This document shows, piece by piece, positions 1 through 6,620 of a stretch of DNA of 11,861 bases. Position 1 is the stretch's first letter. Every line of letters begins with the position of its first letter. Made by a program: the position numbers and the translations under genes. The DNA lies in the NCBI GenBank assembly GCA_025449435.1, contig JANWJO010000167.1, forward strand, positions 1 through 11,861, given 5' to 3'. The notes under the pieces were generated by a model that saw only the letters and a program-made list of their open reading frames with translations, ran no database searches and had not been told where the DNA came from. The stretch comes from Chloroflexota bacterium. Its GTDB lineage: Bacteria; Chloroflexota; UBA4733.

Positions 1-1994
1 AAGCCGAACGCCACCTCAGCGACCCTACCGGCCTCTAGCTCCAGGTAGCCGAGGTACATCTGGGCCCAGAACCACATGGGCGTTGCTTCGCGCAGCGCCA
101 GCGTCTCCCGGTACAGCGCACTGGCCTCCGCCCGGTCGCCACGCAGATGGGCCACGGTTCCCAGGTCATTAAACGCTTTCCGCTGCCCCTCAACGTGCCC
201 CATCCGGCGCGTCATCACGAGCAGCCGTTCGGCGCAGGCCTGGACCGTTACCAGATCGCCCTCCCTGAATCCCAATGAGATGGAGCAATTGAGGTACGTG
301 AGTACTTGCGCATCCTGCCTCAGCTCGGCGATCGCCAACCCGGCTGCGAGGGATTCGCGCGCCAGTGCCAACTCGCCAAGGTCCGCGGCGAGTGAAGCCA
401 TGAGCCAGAGCGCTTGCTGGCGGAGCTCCTCCGGCACGTCTGGCGTCGCTGGCTCTAGGAAGCAGCGTAGCCAGTTTAGCCCCTCCGCGAGCGGCCCTGA
501 ATGTCCCCAGAAGTCGGCTGCAAAGGTCACCAGTTGTAGCCCTCGCACGGCGTCGTTACGCTCGACGCACCAACTCAGTGCTTGGCGCAGGTTCTCTCGC
601 TCTAGTTCCAGAATGTTCCAGTTGATCTGGCCCAAGTCGTCCAGCCCCATGTTGCGCTCGAGGAAGCGCAGCATCGCCTCGACGTGCGCTTGCCGTGTCG
701 CCTCGACCTCGCCCATCTCAGCCAGCTTTTCGAGTGCGAACTCGCGCACCATCTCGAGCTGCACGAAGCGTGGTGCGCCGTCGTGCTCCTCCTGGTGCAG
801 CAGGCTATGGCGGAGCAATCCGTCCAGAGCGTCCAGCACCTTTACATCGAGGGACGAAGCTGTGGTGGCGACCTGTTCGGCCATCGCCAGTGTCGCACCC
901 CCAACAAACACGCCCAGCCGCCGGAACAGTGCCTGCTCCCCGGAGTTGAGCAGGTCGTAGCTCCATGCCAGCGTCGTTCGCAGTGTGCGCTGGCGCGCCG
1001 GTAGGTCGATCGCGCCGCCGGTGAGCAGGTCGAGGCGGTGAGCGAGCTGGCCCAGGAGTGCCGCTGGTGGCAGGAGCCGGACGCGCGCTGCCGCCAGTTC
1101 GATCGCCAGCGGCAATCCGTCGAGTCGCTGGCAGATGGTGGCCACGGCCGCCGCGTTGTCAGGCGTGAGCGCGAAGGCCGGCCGCACTGCCCGTGCGCGC
1201 GCCACAAACAGTGCGACGGCTTCGACCGTCTCCAATATCTCGGGCAGTTGGTGCAGCCCCTCGGGAAGCGCCAGCGGCGGCACGGGGAATTCGCGCTCCG
1301 CCGCCAGCCGCAACGGGGCGCGGCTGGTCGCCAGGATGGTTAGCTTGGGGCAGGCGGCGAGCAGCACCGACAGTGTTGGAGCCGCGTCCGTCACCTGCTC
1401 ACAGTTGTCCACCACTAGCAGTAGGCAGCGCGGCCGCAATAGCTCGGCGAGCACCTCGCCCAGGTCTCGGCCGCCTTGCTGGACCCCGCAAGCACGTGCC
1501 ACCGCCGGCAGCACGAGGGCTGCGTCGGAGAGCTCGGCCAGCGAGACGAAGGTCACGCCGTCTGTGAAATCGCAGGCTACCTCGTCAGCTAGGCGCAATG
1601 CGAGGCGTGTCTTGCCCACTCCGCCGACGCCAGTTAACGTCAGGAGTCGGGCGGCGCCGAGCAGGCTGCGCGCGGCTTCCAACTCCAGGGACCGACCGAC
1701 GAATAGCGTCATCTCCGCTGGTAAGCCGGCACGCGCACCAAGCCCAGCCGGCACCCGGTCGCGTGGGGTCGGGGCTCCCGCGGCAACAAATGCGGCGCGC
1801 GCGCTGGGGTCCATCGGCAAGTTGGACGCCAAGCGCAGGACCGTGTCCTGGAGTGGCCGGCTCCGGCCATGCTCCAAGTCCTGGACGCTTCGCACGCTTA
1901 CGCCTGCTCGCTCGGCCAGTAATTCTTGCGTCAAGCTGGCCTCCAGGCGATGGCGGCGCAACAAGGCACCAAAGACGGCTGCGTTTGGGTCCAT
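1..1994 (-). CDS. XRE-HTH / NB-ARC-type STAND ATPase transcriptional regulator (3' end cut by window edge)
   Basis: A continuous frame of 664 codons runs off the left edge, so the C-terminus is missing. Residues about 7-57 form an XRE/Cro-like helix-turn-helix, with the recognition stretch GVSVRSVQDLEHG. A P-loop NTPase follows: Walker A GVGGVGKT (122-129), Walker B LLLVVDNCEQ (191-200), an ATSR sensor-like motif (222-225) and GLPLAIEL (293-300), the GLPLA signature of NB-ARC/AP-ATPase proteins. A winged-helix-like region spans about 335-430, and helical TPR-like sequence fills about 450-664. The family (AfsR/MalT-like STAND regulators, common in Actinobacteria and Chloroflexota) is thought to use nucleotide-gated oligomerisation to control transcription. 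The ligand and target genes cannot be read from the sequence. The gene is divergent from the beta-propeller gene, which makes that gene a possible target. The start is set by the ribosome site directly upstream. Confidence 0.9.
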   Translation of the reverse strand, partial: MDPNAAVFGALLRRHRLEASLTQELLAERAGVSVRSVQDLEHGRSRPLQDTVLRLASNLPMDPSARAAFVAAGAPTPRDRVPAGLGARAGLPAEMTLFVGRSLELEAARSLLGAARLLTLTGVGGVGKTRLALRLADEVACDFTDGVTFVSLAELSDAALVLPAVARACGVQQGGRDLGEVLAELLRPRCLLLVVDNCEQVTDAAPTLSVLLAACPKLTILATSRAPLRLAAEREFPVPPLALPEGLHQLPEILETVEAVALFVARARAVRPAFALTPDNAAAVATICQRLDGLPLAIELAAARVRLLPPAALLGQLAHRLDLLTGGAIDLPARQRTLRTTLAWSYDLLNSGEQALFRRLGVFVGGATLAMAEQVATTASSLDVKVLDALDGLLRHSLLHQEEHDGAPRFVQLEMVREFALEKLAEMGEVEATRQAHVEAMLRFLERNMGLDDLGQINWNILELERENLRQALSWCVERNDAVRGLQLVTFAADFWGHSGPLAEGLNWLRCFLEPATPDVPEELRQQALWLMASLAADLGELALARESLAAGLAIAELRQDAQVLTYLNCSISLGFREGDLVTVQACAERLLVMTRRMGHVEGQRKAFNDLGTVAHLRGDRAEASALYRETLALREATPMWFWAQMYLGYLELEAGRVAEVAFG

Positions 1995-2225
1995 AGGACA
2001 CCTCCCTCCTCGCGCAGAACAAACAAGCTGACGGTGCCAGGGAGCCGGCGGTGCATAGAAGGATTATCGGCTCGGTGATGAGAGCCAAAGACATTGCTAC
2101 CCGAGAAGTTTCCCACATCGCCCCGGCTTCGTGGCCAGCACTGCGTACAGCACGTGGCGACCTGCGCCCGCTCGCCGGACAGTGCCTGGTGTGGCGACCC
2201 GATGCGGGAAGGGAAATGAGAGGCA
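1995..2225. promoter_or_regulatory. Divergent intergenic region between regulator and propeller gene
   Basis: This 231-bp segment must hold the 5' signals of both divergent genes. On the minus strand TTGGCT and TAATCC lie 16 bases apart (about 2066-2093) and could be a weak sigma-70 promoter for the regulator. A small inverted repeat, GGCTC/GAGCC (2069-2073 and 2082-2086), sits in the same place and could be an operator. No convincing promoter was seen for the plus-strand gene. Short open frames here show no protein-like features. Confidence 0.35.
2000..2010 (-). promoter_or_regulatory. Ribosome binding site of the STAND regulator
   Basis: Read on the minus strand this is AGGAGGGAGGT, followed five bases later by the ATG at 1994. 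The strong match to anti-Shine-Dalgarno sequence fixes the start of the regulator. Confidence 0.75.
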
Positions 2226-3362
2226 ATGACGCTGCGCCTGGCGCGCCCCTGGCGGCCCGGATCACCGGAGCCGCGCGGCGGCGCGCTCTTGCTCTGGCGC
2301 GCGCGCCGGGCTCTCGGGCTGCGCCGAACCGTCGCGGGCTCGCCACTTGCCGCCCTAGCAGCGGTTGCTCTGCTCGCACTGTGGCCGCGCTCCGCCAGCG
2401 CGCCTATCCCGCTGTCGAGCTCTCCTCTCGCCATCGCGGCGGGCCCGGTCGGTTGCCTCGACGTGGCGACCGCTGATAGCCGTGTGTGGGCGCTGTGCGC
2501 CGGCAACTCGCACCCACTCGGCGAGATCGCTGACGACGGCCAGCCAACCGCCCTAGCCGCCGACCCTACTACCGGCCGGGTTTACGTCGCCACTGCTGAC
2601 GCCATCATTGCACTGGCTGGAGGAACCGCGCCCTGGCAGGTGGCCCTGCCACCGGGGCAGGAATCCGTCGCCCTCGCTCTCGATGCTCCGGCGGGCCGGC
2701 TGTACGTCGCCTCCGATAGTCTCGTCCATGGCGAGTCCACTGGCGGTAGCTTGATTACTCTGGACGCACGGACAGGAGACATCGTGGCCACCGTCCCGGC
2801 GGGCACGGCGCGGACAGCCCTGGCGATCGATCCGCACCGCCATCGGGTCTACCTGGCGGACGCTGCCGAGGGGATCGTGCTGGCTCTCGCCGGTAATCAC
2901 CTGGCCGTGGTGGCCGCCACCTTTGTTGGGGGAACACCGACCCACCTTGCTATCGACGCAAAGAGGGGCCGGGTGTACTCCGCCGATTTCGCGACCGGCA
3001 GGCTGACGGTGATCAGCGAGGCAACTGACGGCGTGGTCGCTTCCGTTCCGCTAGGGCGGGGCCCAGGTGACATAGCAGCCGATCCGGCGAGCGGGCACGT
3101 CTTCGTGGCGGCCGGCACGACAGGTACGGTCACGATCCTTGACCGATCACTTGTGCCGCTGGCCACGCTGCACGCCGGCGCTATGCCTGCCGCACTCGTT
3201 GCCGACCCGAACGGCGGGGGGATCAATGTGATCGACTTTGGCAACCTTGGCATCTGGCGGATCGATGACGGGCGTATCGGCGGTCCGACTGCAAGTCCGG
3301 TCGCCATCGTCAAGGATATTGCGACGGGCAAGCAGGCCCCAGCACAGTCGGAGGGTGACTGA
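2226..3362 (+). CDS. Exported or membrane-anchored YVTN-type beta-propeller protein
   Basis: A 378-residue protein. The first 37 residues are arginine-rich and are followed by a hydrophobic stretch (about 40-53, LAALAAVALLALWP), read here as a signal peptide or membrane anchor. From about residue 75 to the end, repeats of about 40-45 residues carry the pattern of YncE/YVTN propeller blades: an ALAxDPxxGRVYVA-type strand pair followed by a strand and turn. Examples are RVYVATADAI (118-127) and later RVYLADAAEG, RVYSADFATG and HVFVAAGTTG segments. About six or seven blades fit. Such proteins usually act outside the cytoplasm as binding or scaffold modules; no catalytic motif is seen. The start is uncertain: the ATG at 2226 has GAGAGG only two bases upstream, and the long basic N-terminus could mean a later start, such as the TTG near residue 22. 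Its function is unknown. It is divergent from the STAND regulator. Confidence 0.75.
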   Translation: MTLRLARPWRPGSPEPRGGALLLWRARRALGLRRTVAGSPLAALAAVALLALWPRSASAPIPLSSSPLAIAAGPVGCLDVATADSRVWALCAGNSHPLGEIADDGQPTALAADPTTGRVYVATADAIIALAGGTAPWQVALPPGQESVALALDAPAGRLYVASDSLVHGESTGGSLITLDARTGDIVATVPAGTARTALAIDPHRHRVYLADAAEGIVLALAGNHLAVVAATFVGGTPTHLAIDAKRGRVYSADFATGRLTVISEATDGVVASVPLGRGPGDIAADPASGHVFVAAGTTGTVTILDRSLVPLATLHAGAMPAALVADPNGGGINVIDFGNLGIWRIDDGRIGGPTASPVAIVKDIATGKQAPAQSEGD

Positions 3363-3437
3363 GCCGAGCGAAGCTGCTCTGGATACTTAACCGAGCCCTC
3401 CTTAAAGGTTCCCCGAGGAGTGACCGAGTTGCCGGAG

Positions 3438-3591
3438 GGTGGGTGGTGAATGGCGGGCAGCGTGGGGGATGACAGAACCCCATGCCCAGAGGGCACCCGT
3501 CCCCCTTGGCAGGGGAACGGGCTGCCGGCAGTGTGCGGGCTGCGTGGAACGGGCACGACGAGTACGGCCCGTCCAGCAGGTGCGACCCACC
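3438..3591. ncRNA. Candidate structured non-coding RNA in a convergent intergenic gap
   Basis: The 258-bp gap 3363-3620 lies between two convergent genes and shows no credible protein. Within it, complementary segments nest without serious conflict. An outer helix pairs GGTGGGT (3438-3444) with ACCCACC (3585-3591). GGCAGC (3456-3461) pairs with GCTGCC (3521-3526) and encloses three hairpins: GTGGGG/CCCCAT (3462-3467 with 3478-3483), TGCCC/GGGCA (3483-3487 with 3491-3495, loop AGA), and CCCGT-C-CCCC with GGGG-A-ACGGG (3496-3505 with 3512-3521, loop TTGGCA). A further hairpin pairs TGG-A-ACGGGC (3545-3554) with GCCCGTCCA (3567-3575), giving nine base pairs with one bulged A. It matches no RNA family I recognise. 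The strand is unknown, because stems read the same on both. GC-rich DNA forms chance helices, so confidence is moderate to low. Confidence 0.35.
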
Positions 3592-3620
3592 GCCAGGAGG
3601 GACGACCGGGAGGGCCAACC

Positions 3621-4043
3621 TTACCCCACGGGCGCCGATGCAGGCATGGTGCGGCGCGCGCTTGCGAACACCAGGTGCAGCACGATGACGATGGTGAGCA
3701 CAATTTCCAGCGTGACCGCTACGGTCCCAAGTCCGCGCGGGTTGGGCCGGCCAAAACGATTCCAGCCAAAGAGCGTTGCCAGCGTCATCAGCAGGAGCAG
3801 GAAGTCGATAAGACGAACGAGGTTCGGGCGCACGAAGGTGGCCATCACAAAGAGGACGGTGAGACCGACAAAGCCAGCAAAGTTAAGGATGAACAGGATG
3901 GGCAGTGGCATAAACACGCTTCTACCGTTGAAGGTGGCGAAGGGCGAGAGGTGGAAGTGGAACAGTATCGCGTCCAGCGCGAGGTGCAGTGAGCAGATGG
4001 CGAGAGCCAGGACAATAATGGCGAGCTGATGGAGGAATCGCAT
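3621..4043 (-). CDS. Small four-helix membrane protein of unknown function
   Basis: A 140-residue protein dominated by four hydrophobic segments, at about residues 5-28, 44-69, 77-94 and 105-127. Loops are short and the C-terminus is basic and probably cytoplasmic (SARRTMPASAPVG). A histidine-rich patch (LFHFHLSPF, 27-35) follows helix 1, and an RPN/GWNRFGRPNPRG segment (about 93-104) lies between helices 3 and 4. I do not recognise the family, and no catalytic motif is visible. The hydrophobic pattern strongly supports this frame over the overlapping plus-strand frames, which are low-complexity and charged. The ribosome site is weak (AAAAGGG about five bases before the ATG). The gene stands alone, convergent with the propeller gene and divergent from the oxidoreductase. 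Confidence 0.75.
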   Translation of the reverse strand: MRFLHQLAIIVLALAICSLHLALDAILFHFHLSPFATFNGRSVFMPLPILFILNFAGFVGLTVLFVMATFVRPNLVRLIDFLLLLMTLATLFGWNRFGRPNPRGLGTVAVTLEIVLTIVIVLHLVFASARRTMPASAPVG

Positions 4044-4112
4044 GCCAACCCTTTTCTAAAGCCGGCCCTGGAGTCTAATTGCGCAACGTCCCCTAATGCA
4101 GCCAGGGCTCTT

Positions 4113-4139
4113 GCCGGTGTTCGCAGCGAAACTACCGGC
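4113..4139. repeat. Two-tier inverted repeat in the intergenic region before the oxidoreductase
   Basis: GCCGGT (4113-4118) pairs with ACCGGC (4134-4139). Inside it, TTCGC (4120-4124) is complementary to GCGAA (4126-4130). The element could be an operator or an RNA hairpin. No T-run follows on either strand, so it is not a standard terminator. It lies between two divergent genes (intergenic 4044-4286). Confidence 0.4.
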
Positions 4140-4223
4140 GTTTCGTGAAGAATAGTTCAAATCGATCTGGGAGCTTGCTGATACGGGCAGCCTCGCTGTA
4201 ACGAACCCTCAACGGCCGTGCGC

Positions 4224-4229
4224 TATACT
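4224..4229 (+). promoter_or_regulatory. Probable -10 element for the oxidoreductase gene
   Basis: TATACT is a five-of-six match to TATAAT, 57 bases before the ATG at 4287. No good -35 lies at the usual 16-18 bases; the nearest candidates (TGTAAC, TAACGA) are 19-21 bases away. This supports transcription starting downstream of 4218, and therefore argues against the upstream in-frame GTG there as the start codon. Confidence 0.35.
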
Positions 4230-4277
4230 CGGCGCCGGATTGAACAGGGTGGGGCCGGACAGCACAATCACCAGAAC

Positions 4278-4284
4278 GGGGAGG
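4278..4284 (+). promoter_or_regulatory. Ribosome binding site deciding the oxidoreductase start
   Basis: GGGGAGG sits two bases before the ATG at 4287. It selects that ATG, giving a protein that begins [14 protein letters not shown], over the in-frame GTG at 4218, which would add 23 residues unlike the family. Confidence 0.6.
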
Positions 4285-4286
4285 CG

Positions 4287-5396
4287 ATGGGCAACGCAGC
4301 GACCAAGGTTGGCATTATCGGCTGCGGCAAGATCAGCGGCATTTACCTTGAAAACGGCAAGAAGTTCGACGGCATCGAGGTAGCGGCCGTCGCAGACATC
4401 GATATGGCACGAGCGCACGAACAGGCAGCCCTGTATGGCGTGCCGAAAGCCTGCACTGTGGACGAATTACTGGCCGACCCTGAACTCACGATCGTGATCA
4501 ATCTCACCATCCCGGCGGCTCACGCCGCCGTGGCACGTCAGACCCTTCAAGCAGGCAAATCGGTGTACAACGAGAAGCCACTGTCCGTGTCGCGTAACGA
4601 CGCACAAGGGCTGCTGGAACTGGCTGCAAGCAAAGAGTTGCGCGTCGGTTGCGCTCCCGACACGTTCCTCGGCGCAGGGCTCCAAACTTGCCGCCAGTTG
4701 ATCGACCAGGGCGCTATTGGCACACCGGTGGCGGCGACGGCGTTCATGCTCAGCCACGGCCCGGAGAACTGGCACCCCAACCCTGACTTTTACTATCAAC
4801 CCGGTGCGGGTCCGATGTTCGACATGGGCCCGTATTACCTCACGGCGCTGGTGTCGTTGCTCGGTCCGGTGCAGCGTGTAGCTGGGTCAACGCGCGCTTC
4901 GTTTGCCACGCGCACCGTCACCAGCCAGCCGCTGTATGGTCATGAGATCGCGGTCAACGTGCCAACACACGTGGCTGGCGTACTCGACTTCGCATCGGGA
5001 CCAATCGCCACCATCGTGACCAGTTTCGACATCTGGTCCCACAACGCGCCGCGCCTGGAGATCTACGGATCGGAAGGCACCCTAAGCTTGCCCGACCCCA
5101 ACAACTTTGGTGGTCCTGTGCAGGTGCGCGCAGCCGGCGCTGCCGAGTGGCAGGACATGCCGCTGACGCATGGCAACGCTGTTAACAGCCGGGCGTTAGG
5201 GGTGCTGGACATGGCGGAAGGTATTGCCCACCGGCGGCCGCACCGCGCCAGTGGTGAGCTCGCCTTCCACGTGCTGGACGTCATGATCGGCGTTCACGAG
5301 GCATCAGCCAGTGGTCAATATGTCACGCCTCAGAGCACGTGCTCGCGCCCGGCGATGCTGCAGCCGGGCTTGGCCGATGGCGTGATCGGCGATTAG
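4287..5396 (+). CDS. Gfo/Idh/MocA family NAD(P)-dependent oxidoreductase
   Basis: A 369-residue cytoplasmic protein of normal family length. The N-terminal Rossmann fold starts with [10 protein letters not shown] (8-17), the GxGxxx dinucleotide loop. Strand 2 ends in VAAVADID (32-39), whose acidic end favours NAD over NADP. YNEKPLS (94-100) is the conserved EKP motif whose lysine (K97) contacts cofactor and substrate. In the C-terminal substrate-binding domain, [21 protein letters not shown] (175-195) carries the D-xxx-[H/Y] pair, D179 and Y183. Tyrosine replaces the histidine of inositol dehydrogenases, as in glucose-fructose oxidoreductase-like members. Family members oxidise or reduce sugars, inositols and related polyols; the substrate here cannot be named. 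The gene appears monocistronic, with unrelated opposite-strand genes on both sides. The last roughly 25 residues extend beyond the conserved fold. Confidence 0.92.
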   Translation: MGNAATKVGIIGCGKISGIYLENGKKFDGIEVAAVADIDMARAHEQAALYGVPKACTVDELLADPELTIVINLTIPAAHAAVARQTLQAGKSVYNEKPLSVSRNDAQGLLELAASKELRVGCAPDTFLGAGLQTCRQLIDQGAIGTPVAATAFMLSHGPENWHPNPDFYYQPGAGPMFDMGPYYLTALVSLLGPVQRVAGSTRASFATRTVTSQPLYGHEIAVNVPTHVAGVLDFASGPIATIVTSFDIWSHNAPRLEIYGSEGTLSLPDPNNFGGPVQVRAAGAAEWQDMPLTHGNAVNSRALGVLDMAEGIAHRRPHRASGELAFHVLDVMIGVHEASASGQYVTPQSTCSRPAMLQPGLADGVIGD

Positions 5397-5421
5397 TGCC
5401 GTGTCCGGCGGCGCGATTCGG

Positions 5422-5880
5422 CTACGGCTGGAACAGCATGGTCGATTGTGACGTCAGCGAGATGTTCCAATCGGTGCCAAAAAAGCCAGCAAACGGCGCG
5501 AACGGCACGGTGAGCTGCACGGTGACGTACCCATAGGTTTGCGACGTGGTGGCACTGTTCGGACAGCTGGGCGGCGATCCCGAGGACAGGATGCTCGCGC
5601 TGTAAAAGCTCGCTGAACAGATCGTAAGACCCGTTCCGGCGTACGTAGCGGCTGCGGCTGCGGCTTGGTTGGTCGAGCAGGCCGTGCCCGACGTGCAGGT
5701 GCTGGTCGGGTGGGCCAAAGCGTAGCGGGCGGCATCGGCGGCGGCGTTATTGAGTTCGTTCTGGATGAAGATCGCCCTGCCAAGGTCAATAGTGGCAAAC
5801 ATCAAAGCAAAGAACAGGGGTAACACCAAAGCGAACTCGATCATCGCCTGGCCGGCGGTGCGCGTTCTCCGGCGCGACAT
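5422..5880 (-). CDS. TadE/TadG-like pseudopilin protein, third gene of the cluster
   Basis: A 152-residue protein. A short basic N-terminus (MSRRRTRTAGQ) leads into GQAMIEFALVLPLFFALMFATIDLGRAIF (10-38), the TadE signature: a class III-like signal or anchor helix with a conserved glutamate (E15) near its start, followed by NAAADAARYALAH. The extracellular part is Ser/Thr/Ala-rich with cysteines that could form disulfides, and ends in a beta-rich segment (YVTVQLTVPFAPFAG). TadE-like minor pseudopilins are known to take part in Flp/Tad pilus assembly, after processing by a TadV/CpaA-type peptidase. No pilin, ATPase (TadA) or secretin is in this window. The gene follows the preceding cluster gene by four bases, so co-translation is likely. 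It is convergent with the oxidoreductase, 25 bases from its stop. Confidence 0.85.
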   Translation of the reverse strand: MSRRRTRTAGQAMIEFALVLPLFFALMFATIDLGRAIFIQNELNNAAADAARYALAHPTSTCTSGTACSTNQAAAAAATYAGTGLTICSASFYSASILSSGSPPSCPNSATTSQTYGYVTVQLTVPFAPFAGFFGTDWNISLTSQSTMLFQP

Positions 5881-5884
5881 TGAC

Positions 5885-6343
5885 TTAAGGCCCTTCCGGT
5901 GCGGCAGCTTCGGCGGTCATGGTCATCGTGTGCCCGAAGGCAAACGGCGTCACAAAAGGAAATGAATAGGTAACGATCACCCACGAGGACTTTTCCTCGG
6001 CGCCATCGACGGTATAGGGGCCGGTCACATTAAGCGTAGCCGTCACACCGACACCCGAACCATTTAAGAGCGGAGCAGCCTCGTTGCGGACCACCGCTGT
6101 CACGTCCGTGGTTGTCGCCGAGGGCGTCTTGGCAGCGTAGAACGCGCCTTCGCGCGCTGCGTTCTGGAGGATAATCCAGGCGTTGATCGCGCGACCACCA
6201 TCGATCACACCAAAGACCAGCATCAACAGCACGGGCGCGGCTAGGGCGAGCTCGACGACTGCCTGACCGCTTTGCCGCTTGCGGCGATGCTCCGACCCGG
6301 CGCCACGGGCATCTGGTACAGACAACTTCACGGTGTCACCCAT
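5885..6343 (-). CDS. TadE-like pseudopilin protein, second gene of the cluster
   Basis: From the ATG at 6343 the protein has 152 residues. A basic cytoplasmic N-terminus (HRRKRQSGQ, 19-27) is followed by the TadE helix AVVELALAAPVLLMLVFGVIDGGRAIN (28-54) with conserved glutamate E31, then LQNAAREGAFYAA, typical of the family. The outer domain has alternating hydrophobic strands (GVTATLNVTG, SSWVIVTYSF) and no cysteines. The start is uncertain. An upstream ATG at 6379 would overlap the end of the neighbouring frame and has no ribosome site. The ATG at 6343 has GGGAGG touching it directly, which is too close. A GTG at 6331 is also possible. I chose 6343, 16 bases after the stop of the extended tadG-like frame. 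The role is presumed to be assembly of a Tad-type surface structure. Confidence 0.82.
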   Translation of the reverse strand: MGDTVKLSVPDARGAGSEHRRKRQSGQAVVELALAAPVLLMLVFGVIDGGRAINAWIILQNAAREGAFYAAKTPSATTTDVTAVVRNEAAPLLNGSGVGVTATLNVTGPYTVDGAEEKSSWVIVTYSFPFVTPFAFGHTMTMTAEAAAPEGP

Positions 6344-6359
6344 CCTCCCACTAAGTGGT

Positions 6360-6620
6360 TTATCGGAACGGAGAAACATTTAAGAGAGAGGAACCGGTGT
6401 TCGAGGTGCCGCTACAGGTGCTCGTCGTGGTGGAAACGAGGTTCGTGACCGTGCCATACCACGGCCCATTCGTGCCCGCGGCAGCAACCTGGTCGACATC
6501 GACGATAATCGGGATGGCACCGTAGATATGGATGGCAACGGAGCCACTCTTGAGGGCCTGATCAGCGAGGCCAACGATAATGACGCCCAGATGCGTACCT
6601 GGGATCATGCTCAACGATGC
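6360..6620 (-). pseudogene. C-terminal remainder of the TadG-like gene, beyond an in-frame amber codon
   Basis: After the TAG at 6621-6623 the same frame stays open for 86 codons to a TAA at 6360-6362. The translation begins ASLSMIPGTHLGVIIVGLADQ, with alternating strands (VAIHIYGAIPIIVDVDQV) like the C-terminal beta domain of TadG-like proteins and a Ser/Thr-rich tail with one cysteine. An ATG (6606-6608) lies a few codons after the stop, but a protein restarting there would lack any export signal and could hardly work alone. The simplest reading is that this is the natural end of the upstream gene, separated by a nonsense mutation, a base-call error or a readthrough codon. The amber codon needs only one base change to become a sense codon such as CAG, GAG or TAC. 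Confidence 0.6.

Noticed and set aside
76..960. Long plus-strand frame of 294 residues
   Set aside because: Serine/arginine-rich low-complexity translation, antisense to the regulator, whose frame has clear HTH and NTPase motifs.
1135..2031. Long plus-strand frame of 298 residues
   Set aside because: Also antisense to the regulator, with no domain-like sequence; a by-product of GC-rich codon use.
3396..3424. CTCCT/AGGAG pairing after the propeller gene as an intrinsic terminator
   Set aside because: Only five base pairs with a 13-base loop and no T-run.
3445..3485. Resemblance to the 3' conserved part of bacterial RNase P RNA (GAATGGC and GACAGAACCC)
   Set aside because: The bases after the match differ from the conserved CGGCTTA, and the roughly 300 bases upstream that should hold the rest of the RNA are the coding region of the propeller gene.
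2897..3703. Minus-strand frame of 268 residues crossing the propeller gene and the intergenic gap
   Set aside because: Cys/Pro/Ser-rich without domain features, and it overlaps two better-supported genes.
3439..4029. Plus-strand frames of 180-196 residues across the structured gap and the small membrane protein
   Set aside because: Highly charged low-complexity translations; the antisense frame gives a clean four-helix membrane protein.
4179..4187. Tyrosine in place of the catalytic histidine of the oxidoreductase as a possible anomaly (residue 183, coded near 4833-4835)
   Set aside because: Tyrosine at this position is known in the glucose-fructose oxidoreductase-like branch of the Gfo/Idh/MocA family, so it is not unusual.
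4218..4286. Upstream GTG extension of the oxidoreductase
   Set aside because: It overlaps the putative -10 box and adds 23 residues unlike the family; the ATG at 4287 has a GGGGAGG ribosome site.
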